Shown here piece by piece: positions 18,239 through 25,680 of a stretch of DNA of 64,000 bases. Each line of letters starts with the position of its first letter. Within the stretch, counting starts at the first letter, position 1. Source of the stretch: Micromonospora wenchangensis (GTDB taxonomy: Bacteria > Actinomycetota > Actinomycetes > Mycobacteriales > Micromonosporaceae); contig NZ_MZMV01000009.1 of NCBI RefSeq assembly GCF_002210435.1, forward strand, positions 62,001 through 126,000, given 5' to 3'. Under the pieces are notes generated by a model. It had not been told where the DNA came from, did not search any database, and was given only the letters and a program-made list of their open reading frames with translations. Both the position numbers and the translations under genes were made by a program.

Positions 18239-18562
18239 GTGAGCAAGGAGCGGGCCCGGCGGCGGGCCGCCCGGGAGGTGCAGGCCGCCCGCGAGCGGGT
18301 GGTGCGGGAACGTCGGCTGGCCCGGCGTCGTCGCCGGCGCGCCCTGGTCCGCCGGGTCACCCCGCAGTGGCGGCGGGGCCGGACGGGCCGGCTGGCCCGG
18401 CGTACCCGGGGCGAGCGGGCCGCCATCATCGGGTTGACCGCGGCGGCGCTGGCGCTGATCTGGGTGTTCGTCGACGATCTCGCGCTGCGGGTGGTGCTGG
18501 TCGTGCTGTTGCTTCTGGTCCTGCCGGCGATCGTGGTGATCGCCCTGGACCGTCGGATCTGA
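18239..18562 (+). CDS. Small basic membrane protein of unknown function
   Basis: Encodes 107 residues. The first 60 are extremely Arg-rich (helical, [30 protein letters not shown]), and the last 45 form two hydrophobic helices ([21 protein letters not shown] and [21 protein letters not shown]). The GTG start lies 39 bases after hisH and the gene ends 16 bases before priA, so it belongs to the his transcript. The basic tail could bind nucleic acid or acidic lipid head groups, which is inference. No family recognised. Confidence 0.72.
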   Translation: MSKERARRRAAREVQAARERVVRERRLARRRRRRALVRRVTPQWRRGRTGRLARRTRGERAAIIGLTAAALALIWVFVDDLALRVVLVVLLLLVLPAIVVIALDRRI

Positions 18563-18578
18563 ACGAGGAGTAGGAAAC

Positions 18579-19307
18579 GTGAGCCTGACCCTGTTGCCCG
18601 CCGTGGACGTCGCCGACGGCCAGGCCGTCCGGCTGGTGCAGGGCGCCGCCGGCAGCGAGACCGCCTACGGCGACCCGCTCGACGCGGCGTTGGCCTGGCA
18701 GAACGACGGCGCGGAGTGGATCCACCTGGTCGACCTGGACGCCGCGTTCGGCCGGGGCTCCAACGCCGCCCTGCTGGCCGAGGTGGTCGGCAAACTGGAC
18801 GTGCGGGTGGAACTCTCCGGTGGCATCCGCGACGACGCGTCGCTGCGCGCCGCGCTGGGCACCGGGGCGGCTCGGGTGAACATCGGCACCGCCGCGTTGG
18901 AGGACCCGCAGTGGTGCGACCGGATCTGCGCCGAGTACGGCGACCGGGTGGCGATCGGCCTGGACGTGCGGGGTCGTACCCTCTCGGCGCGGGGCTGGAC
19001 CCGCGACGGCGGTGACCTGTGGGAGGTGCTGGCCCGGCTGGACGCCGCCGGCGCGTCCCGGTACGTGGTGACCGACATCACCAAGGACGGCACGATGCGC
19101 GGGCCGAACCTGGACCTGCTGCGGGAGGTCTGTGCCCGTACCGACGCCCCGGTGATCGCCTCGGGTGGCGTGTCGACCCTGGAGGACCTGCGGGCCCTGG
19201 CGACCCTGGAGGAGGCCGGCGTGGAGGGTGTGATCGCCGGCAAGGCGCTGTACGCGGGCGCGTTCACGGTGGCCGAGGCGTTGGCGACGCTGCGGGCCGC
19301 GGGGTGA
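18579..19307 (+). CDS. priA: PriA, bifunctional HisA/TrpF isomerase
   Basis: TIM-barrel isomerase of 242 residues. In actinobacteria this single enzyme isomerises both ProFAR (histidine path) and phosphoribosyl anthranilate (tryptophan path). Catalytic Asp residues lie in [18 protein letters not shown] and [16 protein letters not shown]; phosphate-binding loops are ELSGGIRDD and [13 protein letters not shown] call it PriA rather than HisA because the trp genes in this window lack trpF, as in Streptomyces and Mycobacterium; dual activity is inferred. GTG at 18579 follows GAGGAGTAGG. It is coupled to ridA by GTGA. Confidence 0.93.
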   Translation: MSLTLLPAVDVADGQAVRLVQGAAGSETAYGDPLDAALAWQNDGAEWIHLVDLDAAFGRGSNAALLAEVVGKLDVRVELSGGIRDDASLRAALGTGAARVNIGTAALEDPQWCDRICAEYGDRVAIGLDVRGRTLSARGWTRDGGDLWEVLARLDAAGASRYVVTDITKDGTMRGPNLDLLREVCARTDAPVIASGGVSTLEDLRALATLEEAGVEGVIAGKALYAGAFTVAEALATLRAAG

Positions 19308-19720
19308 CCGACGCGGCGGACCCGGACGACGGGACCGTCACCCGGCTCGGCTCGGGCGGCCCGTGGGAGGCCCGGTACGGCTACTCCCGGGTGGTCCGGG
19401 CCGGCCGCTCGGCCTGGACGTCGGGCTGCACGTCGACTGTCGACGGGGTGGTGACGCACGTCGGTGACGCGGCGGCGCAGACCGCCCAGGCGTTGCGGAT
19501 CGGCCTGTCCGCGCTGGCCGAGGTGGGCGCGGGCCCGACCGACGTGGTGCGGACCCGGATGTACGTGACCGACCGGCTCTTCGTCGACGAGGTGGGCCGG
19601 GCGCACCAGGCGGTCTTCGGCGCGGTCCGGCCGGCCGCCACGATGGTCGTCGTGGCCGGTCTGCTCGATCCGGACCATCTGGTCGAGATCGAGTTGGAGG
19701 CGCACCTCCCGCCGTCCTGA
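19304..19720 (+). CDS. RidA-family (YjgF/UK114) protein
   Basis: A 138-residue trimeric-barrel protein. RidA members hydrolyse reactive enamine/imine intermediates released by PLP enzymes. Typical motifs include [56 protein letters not shown], and the C-terminal [10 protein letters not shown]. The key arginine of RidA substrate binding appears to be in VRTRMYV. The GTG overlaps the priA stop, so it is produced with the his enzymes, which fits a role in protecting PLP-dependent reactions. Confidence 0.88.
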   Translation: MTDAADPDDGTVTRLGSGGPWEARYGYSRVVRAGRSAWTSGCTSTVDGVVTHVGDAAAQTAQALRIGLSALAEVGAGPTDVVRTRMYVTDRLFVDEVGRAHQAVFGAVRPAATMVVVAGLLDPDHLVEIELEAHLPPS

Positions 19721-19809
19721 TCCGGCCCGGCCGGGCCGGCCCGATCCGGTCCGCCGGCCCGGTAGGTCGGTCGGGCCGGGAGACGGCTGTCACTCCCGGC
19801 CCGGATAAG

Positions 19810-19838
19810 TTGTGCGCAATTGAATTGCGGGCTACGTT
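19810..19838 (+). promoter_or_regulatory. ohrR promoter with OhrR-type operator (19815-19829)
   Basis: TTGTGC (19810-19815), 17 bases, TACGTT (19833-19838), then 6 bases to the ohrR GTG at 19845, so the transcript is probably leaderless. The spacer holds a perfect 7-1-7 palindrome, CGCAATTGAATTGCG (19815-19829). Its AATT-rich dyad resembles known OhrR boxes, placing bound OhrR directly over the promoter. Confidence 0.75.
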
Positions 19839-19844
19839 TTCCGG

Positions 19845-20291
19845 GTGAGTGACCATCTGGTGTTGCGCGACCAGGTCTGCTTCGCGCTCTACGCGGCGTC
19901 CCGGGCGCTCACCGACGTGTACCGGCCCCTCCTCGACGAGTTCGGGCTCACCTACCCGCAGTACCTGGTGCTGCTGGTGCTCTGGGAGCGCGGCGACGAC
20001 CCGCCCACGGTCTCCGAGCTGGGTGCCGCGCTCCGGCTCGACTCCGGCACCCTCTCCCCGCTGCTCAAGCGGCTGGCGGCGGCGGGCCTGGTGGTCCGCA
20101 CCCGCTCCGCGCTCGACGAGCGGCGGGTGGAGGTGGGGCTGACCGCCGACGGCGCGGCCCTGCGCCAGCGGATGACCGACGTGCCGCTGCGGGTGGCCTG
20201 TTCCACCGGCCTCGACGAGACCGAACTGGTCGCGTTGCGCGACACCCTCACCCGGGTCACCGAGACGATCCACCGACAGAAGGAGCAGTGA
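19845..20291 (+). CDS. ohrR: Organic-hydroperoxide-sensing MarR-family repressor OhrR
   Basis: Winged-helix MarR regulator of 148 residues. The peroxide-reactive cysteine is Cys12 in RDQVCFALYAASRALT, the position and context of the sensing cysteine in Bacillus OhrR. The helix-turn-helix is in PTVSELGAALRLDSGTLSPLLKRLAAAGLV, and the wing region is RTRSALDERRVEVGLT. The DNA site is probably the palindrome just upstream. Its stop overlaps a possible GTG of ohr, so repressor and detoxifying enzyme are co-transcribed and autoregulated. A second cysteine, Cys near residue 126 (RVACSTG), might allow disulfide formation. Confidence 0.92.
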   Translation: MSDHLVLRDQVCFALYAASRALTDVYRPLLDEFGLTYPQYLVLLVLWERGDDPPTVSELGAALRLDSGTLSPLLKRLAAAGLVVRTRSALDERRVEVGLTADGAALRQRMTDVPLRVACSTGLDETELVALRDTLTRVTETIHRQKEQ

Positions 20292-20296
20292 TCCCC

Positions 20297-20728
20297 ATGC
20301 AGGTGCTCTACACCGCCTCCGCGACGGCCACCGGCGACGGCCGCAACGGCCACGTCCGCACCTCCGACGCCACCGTCGACCTGGACCTGGCCATCCCGAA
20401 GGAGATGGGCGGCGCGGGCGGCGCGGCCAACCCGGAGCAGCTCTTCGCCGCCGGCTACGCGGCCTGCTTCCACTCCGCGCTGCGCACGGTGGCCCGCCGC
20501 AGCAAGGCCGACGTCACCGGCTCGGTCGTCGAGGCCGAGGTCGGCATCGGCGCGAACGGCAGCGGCGGCTTCGGCCTGGCCGTCACCCTGGTGGTGGACC
20601 TGCCGGCCGTCGAGCGCACCGCCGCCCAGCAGCTCGTCGAGGCCGCCCACCAGGTCTGCCCCTACTCCAACGCCACCCGGGGCAACATCGAGGTGACCCT
20701 CACCGTGCGCGAGGCCGCCGCGGCCTGA
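20297..20728 (+). CDS. ohr: Organic hydroperoxide reductase Ohr
   Basis: Thiol peroxidase of the Ohr/OsmC family that reduces organic and fatty-acid hydroperoxides. The two redox cysteines are Cys57 in AAGYAACFHSALRTVA and Cys121 in AAHQVCPYSNATRGNIEVTL. The N-terminus VLYTASATATGDGRNG is typical of Ohr rather than OsmC. I chose ATG at 20297, 11 bases after AGGAG; an in-frame GTG at 20288 overlaps the ohrR stop and is too close to the ribosome site. Downstream of ohrR in one operon. Confidence 0.94.
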   Translation: MQVLYTASATATGDGRNGHVRTSDATVDLDLAIPKEMGGAGGAANPEQLFAAGYAACFHSALRTVARRSKADVTGSVVEAEVGIGANGSGGFGLAVTLVVDLPAVERTAAQQLVEAAHQVCPYSNATRGNIEVTLTVREAAAA

Positions 20729-20775
20729 CCGCCGCGCCAGGGCCATCACCATCGGGTACGAGAGGACGACACCGT

Positions 20776-21774
20776 ATGAGCAGCAACCGTGAGATCCACC
20801 TGGCCTCCCGCCCGCAGGGCTGGCCGACCGCCGACAACTTCCGCCTCGTCGAGACCGAGGTGCCCACCCCGGGGCCGGGGCAGATCGTGGTCCGCAACCG
20901 GTTCATCTCGGTCGACCCGTACATGCGCGGCCGGATGAACGACGTGAAGTCCTACGTGCCGCCGTTCGCCCTCGACGCGCCGCTCGACGGTGGCGCGGTC
21001 GGCGAGGTGGTGGCCGGCGGCGGTGCCGGGATCGACGTCGGCGACACCGTGCTGCACGGGCTCGGCTGGCGGGAGTACGCGCTGCTCGACGCCGGCTCCG
21101 CCCGCCGGGTCGACCCCGACCTCGCCCCGGTCACCGCCTACCTGAGCGTGCTCGGGATGACCGGGCTGACCGCGTACGCCGGGCTGCTCGACGTGGCGGC
21201 GATGCGACCGGGGGAGACGGTGTTCGTCTCCGGCGCGGCCGGCGCGGTGGGCAGCATGGTCGGCCAGATCGCCAAGCTGCGGGGCGCCGGCCGGGTGGTC
21301 GGCAGCGCCGGCTCGCCGGCCAAGGTGGCCCGGTTGACGGAGCTCGGCTTCGACGCCGCCTTCGACTACCACGACGGTCCGGTCCGCGACGCGCTGAAGG
21401 CCGCCGCCCCGGACGGGATCGACGTCTACTTCGACAACGTGGGCGGCGAGCACCTGGAGGCGGCGATCGGCGCGATGAACCTGCACGGCCGGGCCGCCAT
21501 CTGCGGGATGATCGCGCAGTACAACGCGGCCGAGCCGCCGGCCGCGCCGCGCAACCTGGCGCTGGTCATCGGCAAGCGGCTCACCCTGCGCGGTTTCCTG
21601 GTCGGCGACCACGGCGGCCTGCGCGAGCAGTTCGTCACCGAGGTCGCCGGCTGGCTGCGCGAGGGGAAGCTCTCCTACGACGAGACGATCGTCGACGGCA
21701 TCGAGAACGCCCCCGAGGCGTTCCTCGGCCTGCTGCGCGGCGAGAACCTCGGCAAAATGCTCGTCCGCCTCTGA
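20776..21774 (+). CDS. NADP-dependent MDR oxidoreductase, CurA/leukotriene-B4-dehydrogenase type
   Basis: Zinc-free medium-chain reductase of 332 residues, similar to enzymes that reduce alpha,beta-unsaturated carbonyls. The N-terminal GroES-like domain has SVDPYMRGRMNDVKSYVPPF; the nucleotide-binding fold has FVSGAAGAVGSMVGQIAKLRGAGRVVGSAGS. The family motif FDNVGGEHLEAAI is present, with MIAQYNA near the C-terminal third. It follows ohr by 47 bases and has GAGAGGACG before the ATG. It may join the oxidative-stress unit, since lipid peroxides yield reactive enals, but this is inference. Confidence 0.9.
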   Translation: MSSNREIHLASRPQGWPTADNFRLVETEVPTPGPGQIVVRNRFISVDPYMRGRMNDVKSYVPPFALDAPLDGGAVGEVVAGGGAGIDVGDTVLHGLGWREYALLDAGSARRVDPDLAPVTAYLSVLGMTGLTAYAGLLDVAAMRPGETVFVSGAAGAVGSMVGQIAKLRGAGRVVGSAGSPAKVARLTELGFDAAFDYHDGPVRDALKAAAPDGIDVYFDNVGGEHLEAAIGAMNLHGRAAICGMIAQYNAAEPPAAPRNLALVIGKRLTLRGFLVGDHGGLREQFVTEVAGWLREGKLSYDETIVDGIENAPEAFLGLLRGENLGKMLVRL

Positions 21775-21823
21775 CCCCCCTCCTGCCCGCCCGCCCCACC
21801 CCGCCGCGCCCCTGCCCGCCCGT

Positions 21824-21883
21824 GGTGATCAAGAGGTTTGCGTCACCCTTTGAGATCGAACTGACGCAAACCTCTTGATCACC
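21824..21883. repeat. Palindromic repeat, copy 1
   Basis: Perfect 22-bp arms (21824-21845 and 21862-21883) around a 16-base loop, with core GATCAAGAGGTTTGCGTCA. It lies between the CurA-like gene and hisF. Copies 2 and 3 are at 35708 and 49408. A long RNA stem without a T-tract, probably usable as a terminator. Confidence 0.9.
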
Positions 21884-21952
21884 GGTGCGGTGGCGGGGTC
21901 GGCGGGGTGGGGTCGGTGGGGCGGGGTGGGGTGGCGGGGCGGGGGCGTTGGA

Positions 21953-21958
21953 TAGGCT
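21953..21958 (+). promoter_or_regulatory. -10 element for hisF (leaderless candidate)
   Basis: TAGGCT is followed by 6 bases and the hisF ATG at 21965, with no ribosome-binding site and no clear -35. The palindrome at 21824-21883 upstream would separate hisF transcription from the preceding gene. Confidence 0.5.
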
Positions 21959-21964
21959 CGGGGC

Positions 21965-22732
21965 ATGACGGTGGCGGTGCGGGTGATCCCGTGTCTGGAC
22001 GTGGACGCCGGTCGGGTGGTCAAGGGGGTCAACTTCCTCGACCTGCGCGACGCCGGTGACCCGGTGGAGCTGGCGGCGGCGTACGACCGGGCCGGCGCGG
22101 ACGAGTTGACCTTTCTGGACGTCACCGCCTCCTCCAGCGACCGGGGCACCATGCTCGACGTGGTACGCCGCACCGCCGAGTCGGTGTTCATCCCGCTCAC
22201 CGTCGGCGGCGGCGTACGCCAGGTCGCCGACGTGGACACCCTGCTGCGCGCCGGGGCCGACAAGGTGGGGGTGAACACCGCCGCCATCGCCCGTCCCGAG
22301 CTGATCGCCGAGATCGCCGACCGGTTCGGCCGGCAGGTGCTGGTGCTGTCGCTGGACGTGAGGCGGGCACCCGCCGGCACCACCCCCAGCGGTTTCGAGG
22401 TGACCACCCACGGTGGTCGCCGGGGCACCGGGCTCGACGCGGTCGAGTGGGCGGCGCGCGGGGCCGAGCTGGGCGCGGGGGAGATCCTGCTCAACTCGAT
22501 GGACGCCGACGGCACCAAGGCCGGTTTCGACCTGACCCTGATCGAGGCGGTCCGGGCGGTGGTCGACGTGCCGGTGATCGCCAGCGGCGGCGCGGGCCGG
22601 GTGGCGCACTTCCCGCCCGCGATCGGGGCGGGCGCCGACGCGGTGCTGGCCGCCAGCGTCTTCCACTTCGGCGAGCTGACCGTGGGCGAGGTCAAGGACG
22701 CCCTGCGCGACGCGGGCCACCCCGTGCGCTGA
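21965..22732 (+). CDS. hisF: Imidazole glycerol phosphate synthase, cyclase subunit
   Basis: TIM-barrel synthase that closes the imidazole ring using ammonia from HisH, yielding imidazoleglycerol phosphate and AICAR. The 255 residues include the catalytic Asp in [18 protein letters not shown] and a second in [10 protein letters not shown]. Phosphate loops are [32 protein letters not shown] and [12 protein letters not shown]. The N-terminus [14 protein letters not shown] is typical. Unlike most actinobacterial clusters, it is not next to priA here: five genes lie between. Confidence 0.97.
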   Translation: MTVAVRVIPCLDVDAGRVVKGVNFLDLRDAGDPVELAAAYDRAGADELTFLDVTASSSDRGTMLDVVRRTAESVFIPLTVGGGVRQVADVDTLLRAGADKVGVNTAAIARPELIAEIADRFGRQVLVLSLDVRRAPAGTTPSGFEVTTHGGRRGTGLDAVEWAARGAELGAGEILLNSMDADGTKAGFDLTLIEAVRAVVDVPVIASGGAGRVAHFPPAIGAGADAVLAASVFHFGELTVGEVKDALRDAGHPVR

Positions 22733-22747
22733 CCCTAGCCCGCGCGA

Positions 22748-22770
22748 CGGCCCACCCCGGGGGCGGGCCG
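22748..22770. terminator. Bidirectional terminator hairpin, hisF/hypothetical
   Basis: CGGCCC (22748-22753) with CCCC (22755-22758) pairs with GGGG and GGGCCG (22765-22770), one mismatch and essentially no loop. It lies between convergent genes ending at 22732 and 22790. Confidence 0.5.
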
Positions 22771-22789
22771 ACCGCGTCCGCTGGGCGGC

Positions 22790-23248
22790 TCAGCGCCCGC
22801 TCTGCCCCTCGGGCGAGCGGCGCGGGGCCGGGATCGACCGCACCACGTACTCCTGGACGGCGGCGGCGTGCTCCTCCTCGGCCAGTTGCCAGTCCGCGCT
22901 GCCCGGGGTGTGCCGCCGGACGAGCACCCCCTGCATGCTGTCGACCGTGCCACCCACCCCGGCGCGGGGCCGGGTACGCCAGAGCTGCTCACCGTCCGGG
23001 GTGATCCGGAACCAGCCGTCGGAGACGGTGACCAGCCCCGCGCCGACCAGCCTCCGGACCGCTGTCTCCACGTCCTGCCGTTCGGGTATCGCCTGGTTGA
23101 GGTGGTCGGCGGTGGACAGCACGTCGGTGAGCCGTACCCCTTCCGGGCGGCGGGAATCCGCCGCGCGCCGGTGCCGTCCGGCCCCGCTGGCGATCACCAG
23201 TGACACGAAGATCCAGGCGTCCGTCCAGCGCCACGCGTTCTCCCCCAT
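22790..23248 (-). CDS. Hypothetical protein, probable winged-helix fold
   Basis: Encodes 152 residues I cannot name. The N-terminal WRWTDAWIFVSLVIAS is hydrophobic and could be a weak anchor or a core helix. The middle (VRLTDVLSTADHLNQAIPERQDVETAVRRLVGAGLVTVSDGWFRITPDGEQLWR) reads like a winged-helix: an N-terminal helix pair, a recognition-type helix, then a beta-wing. The C-terminus is charged (LAEEEHAAAVQEYVVRSIPAP). A TAGGTGT/ACACCTA inverted repeat lies just upstream. The ATG at 23248 has GGGGGAG inside the reading frame, not before it, so the start is uncertain. Confidence 0.65.
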   Translation of the reverse strand: MGENAWRWTDAWIFVSLVIASGAGRHRRAADSRRPEGVRLTDVLSTADHLNQAIPERQDVETAVRRLVGAGLVTVSDGWFRITPDGEQLWRTRPRAGVGGTVDSMQGVLVRRHTPGSADWQLAEEEHAAAVQEYVVRSIPAPRRSPEGQSGR

Positions 23249-23264
23249 GCACGAATGATGCCCT

Positions 23265-23289
23265 TAGGTGTCCGTTGAGGAAACACCTA
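23265..23289 (-). promoter_or_regulatory. Inverted repeat upstream of the winged-helix-like gene
   Basis: Perfect 7-bp arms TAGGTGT (23265-23271) and ACACCTA (23283-23289), 11-base spacer, centred about 30 bases upstream of the start at 23248. It is placed like an operator. The binding protein is unknown. Confidence 0.4.
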
Positions 23290-23305
23290 CTTTCCCCCTG
23301 TCCTG

Positions 23306-24016
23306 TCAGCGCAGCTCAGCGTGGCCACTCCCGGACGCAGCGCCGCACGGCGGGGTGGACACCGGTGCCGGGGAGCCGGTTCGCGGGGCGGTGGGGGCCG
23401 TCGCCGGCGGGTCGGGCAGGGCGAACCGGGGGATGAAGAACTGGGCCAGCGGGCCGATGCCGAGGGCGTACGCGACGGTGCCGACGCCGACCGTGCCGCC
23501 GAGCAGCCAGCCCAGGGCGAGCACGGTGACCTCGATCACGGTGCGGACGAGCCGGACCGAGCGGCCCGGCCGGCGGGCGACGTACCCGGTCATCAGACCG
23601 TCGCGGGGGCCGGGGCCGAGCCGCGCGCCGAGGTAGAGGCCGGTGGCGGCGCCGTTGGCGACGATGCCGCCGAGCAGCAGGGCGATCCGGGCGGGCAGCG
23701 GCCACCCGGCCGGCAGCAGGGCCACCGTGGCGTCGACCACCAGCCCGATCACCACCACGTTGCTCACCGTGCCGAGCCCGGGGCGTTGCCGCAGCGGAAT
23801 CCAGAGCAGCAGCACCAGCGCGCCTACCGCGATGGTCACGGTGCCGAACGACAGGCCGGTCTGCCGGGAAAGCCCCTGGTGGAAGACGTCCCACGGGTCC
23901 AGTCCGAGCCCGGAACGGATCATCATGGCCATGCTGACCCCGTAGAGGACCAGCCCGGCGTAGAGCTGGGTGAGCCGGCGGCCGGGCCGGTGCCGGAGAT
24001 TGCCAATCGGAGCCAT
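23306..24016 (-). CDS. yczE: YczE-type membrane protein
   Basis: Integral membrane protein of about 236 residues with five to six helices (LTQLYAGLVLYGVSMAMMI, FGTVTIAVGALVLLLWI, VSNVVVIGLVVDATVALL, ALLLGGIVANGAATGLYLGA, VIEVTVLALGWLLGG). YczE/DUF6198 motifs GLGLDPWDVFHQGLSRQTGLSFG and GPGPRDGLMTGYVARRPGRSVRLVRT are present. The ATG at 24016 is 7 bases after a minus-strand TAGGGT -10, so it may be leaderless; the frame opens up to 24058. It is divergent from a MocR-type regulator, the conserved yczE-yczR arrangement. A transport role has been proposed for the family, with unknown substrate. Confidence 0.87.
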   Translation of the reverse strand: MAPIGNLRHRPGRRLTQLYAGLVLYGVSMAMMIRSGLGLDPWDVFHQGLSRQTGLSFGTVTIAVGALVLLLWIPLRQRPGLGTVSNVVVIGLVVDATVALLPAGWPLPARIALLLGGIVANGAATGLYLGARLGPGPRDGLMTGYVARRPGRSVRLVRTVIEVTVLALGWLLGGTVGVGTVAYALGIGPLAQFFIPRFALPDPPATAPTAPRTGSPAPVSTPPCGAASGSGHAELR

Positions 24017-24023
24017 GCATGCC

Positions 24024-24059
24024 ACCCTAGGGTCCAATATCGCCCACTGAAGAGCCAAT
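24024..24059. promoter_or_regulatory. yczE -10 and phased CCAAT boxes (candidate YczR sites)
   Basis: GGTCCAAT (24031-24038) and GAGCCAAT (24052-24059) are direct repeats 21 bases apart, two helical turns. Further CCAAT cores start at 24003 and 24098, spaced 31 and 43 bases away. The yczE -10 (TAGGGT, minus strand, 24029-24024) abuts the first box. MocR dimers bind phased direct repeats, so this is the likely YczR region. Confidence 0.55.
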
Positions 24060-24074
24060 TCCGAAGGGGTGGCC

Positions 24075-25535
24075 GTGACCAGCCAGGTGCGAGGGGTCCA
24101 ATTGGCGCGGTTGCTCGGGCAGTGGCACGCCCTGCCCGGCCGACGCCGCAGCCCCGACTACGCCGCGCTCGCCGCCGCCGTCCGGGGCCTGCTCGCCGAC
24201 GGTCGGCTCCCCCTGGGGGTACGCCTGCCGGCCGAGCGGGAGCTGGCCGAGGCGCTGCGGATCAGCCGTACCACGGTCACCGCCGCGTACCGGCAGTTGC
24301 GGGAGACCGGCCACCTGGCCAGCCGGCGCGGCGCGGGAAGCTGGACCATGCTGCCCGGCACCCACCGGGTCGCCAGCACCGGCCTGTGGACCCCGCTGGA
24401 CGACCGCGACATGATCGACCTCGGGGTGGCCGCGCTGGCCGCCCCGCCCGAACTGGTCCCGGCCGCCCGCGCCGCCGTGGAGGACCTGCCCCGGTACCTG
24501 TCCGGCGCGGGCTACCACCCGACCGGCATCATCGAGCTGCGCGAGGCGGTCGCGCGGGCGTACACCGAGCGGGGGCTGCCGACCAGCGCCGAGCAGATCA
24601 TGGTGACCAGCGGCACCCAGCACGCGTTGGACCTGGTGCTGCGGCTGGCCCTGGTGCCCGGCGGGAACGTCCTGGTCGAGTCGCCCACCTATCCGAACGC
24701 GCTCGCCGCGCTGGCCGCCCGGCGGGCCCGGATCACCACCCACGGCCTCGCCGTCGACGGGATCGGATGGGACGCCGACCTGCTGCTGGGCAGCGTCCGG
24801 CAGACCCGGCCGAAACTGGCCTACCTGATCCCCGAGTTCCACAACCCGACCGGGCACCTGATGGCCGCCGAGCTGCGGGAGCGGCTGGTCGCCACCGCCC
24901 ACGCCGCCGGCACCGACCTGGTCGTCGACGAGTCCTTCGTGGACCTGCCGCTGGACGGCACGCCGCTGCCCCCGCCGATGGCCGTGTTCGACAGGCACTC
25001 CCGGGTGATCTCCATCGGCGGGATGAGCAAGCCGTACTGGGGTGGCCTGCGGATCGGTTGGGTCCGCGCCTCCGCCCCGCAGGTGCAGCGGCTCGCCGCC
25101 GCCCGGGTCGGGGTGGACATGGCCAGCCCGGTGCTCGACCAACTGGTGGCGGTGCACCTGCTCGCCCAGGCCCCGGCCATCGTCGCGGCCCGCCGGGCAC
25201 AACTGGTCACCCAGCGCGACGCGCTGCTCGCCGTGCTCGCCGAACGGCTGCCGGACTGGCGCTTCGACGTGCCCCGGGGCGGCGTCACCCTCTGGGTCGA
25301 GCTGGACGGCCCGATCTCCAGCGCGTTGGCCCGCGCGGCCGAGGAGGTCGGCGTACGGCTGGCGCCCGGTCCCCGGTTCGGCCTGGACGGCACCCTGGAA
25401 CGGTTCCTGCGGCTGCCGTTCACGCTGCCCGTCGCCGACCTGGTGGAGGCGGTCGGCCGGCTGGCCGCGATCCGCTACGACCTCGACCGGGGCGCGGGTC
25501 GGCCGCGCTGGCGGGAACCGGCCGTCATCGCCTGA
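24075..25535 (+). CDS. yczR: MocR-family (GntR-aminotransferase) regulator, YczR-like
   Basis: Chimeric transcription factor of about 486 residues. The N-terminal GntR winged helix (about 5-75) shows LLADGRLPLGVRLPAERELAEALRISRTTVTAAYRQLRETG. The fold type I aminotransferase-like domain (about 95-485) shows TSGTQHALDLVLRLALVPG, VVDESFVDLPLDG and the PLP-lysine region SIGGMSKPYWGGLRIGW. Such proteins use PLP as an effector cofactor rather than catalyse transamination. GTG at 24075 is preferred since GAAGGGG ends 5 bases before it. Divergent from yczE, its probable target. Confidence 0.88.
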   Translation: MTSQVRGVQLARLLGQWHALPGRRRSPDYAALAAAVRGLLADGRLPLGVRLPAERELAEALRISRTTVTAAYRQLRETGHLASRRGAGSWTMLPGTHRVASTGLWTPLDDRDMIDLGVAALAAPPELVPAARAAVEDLPRYLSGAGYHPTGIIELREAVARAYTERGLPTSAEQIMVTSGTQHALDLVLRLALVPGGNVLVESPTYPNALAALAARRARITTHGLAVDGIGWDADLLLGSVRQTRPKLAYLIPEFHNPTGHLMAAELRERLVATAHAAGTDLVVDESFVDLPLDGTPLPPPMAVFDRHSRVISIGGMSKPYWGGLRIGWVRASAPQVQRLAAARVGVDMASPVLDQLVAVHLLAQAPAIVAARRAQLVTQRDALLAVLAERLPDWRFDVPRGGVTLWVELDGPISSALARAAEEVGVRLAPGPRFGLDGTLERFLRLPFTLPVADLVEAVGRLAAIRYDLDRGAGRPRWREPAVIA

Positions 25536-25680
25536 GCCGGACGCCCGCGACGGTCCCCGGCTGCAACGGTCCCGCCCGGGGGCAGCGACACCGGACGGGC
25601 GACCGTCGCCGTCGGTCGGCCGGGTCGCCGGTCGGGGCGAACCGGCCTGACCGGGCGGCCCCGGCTGGGACACTGCCGGT

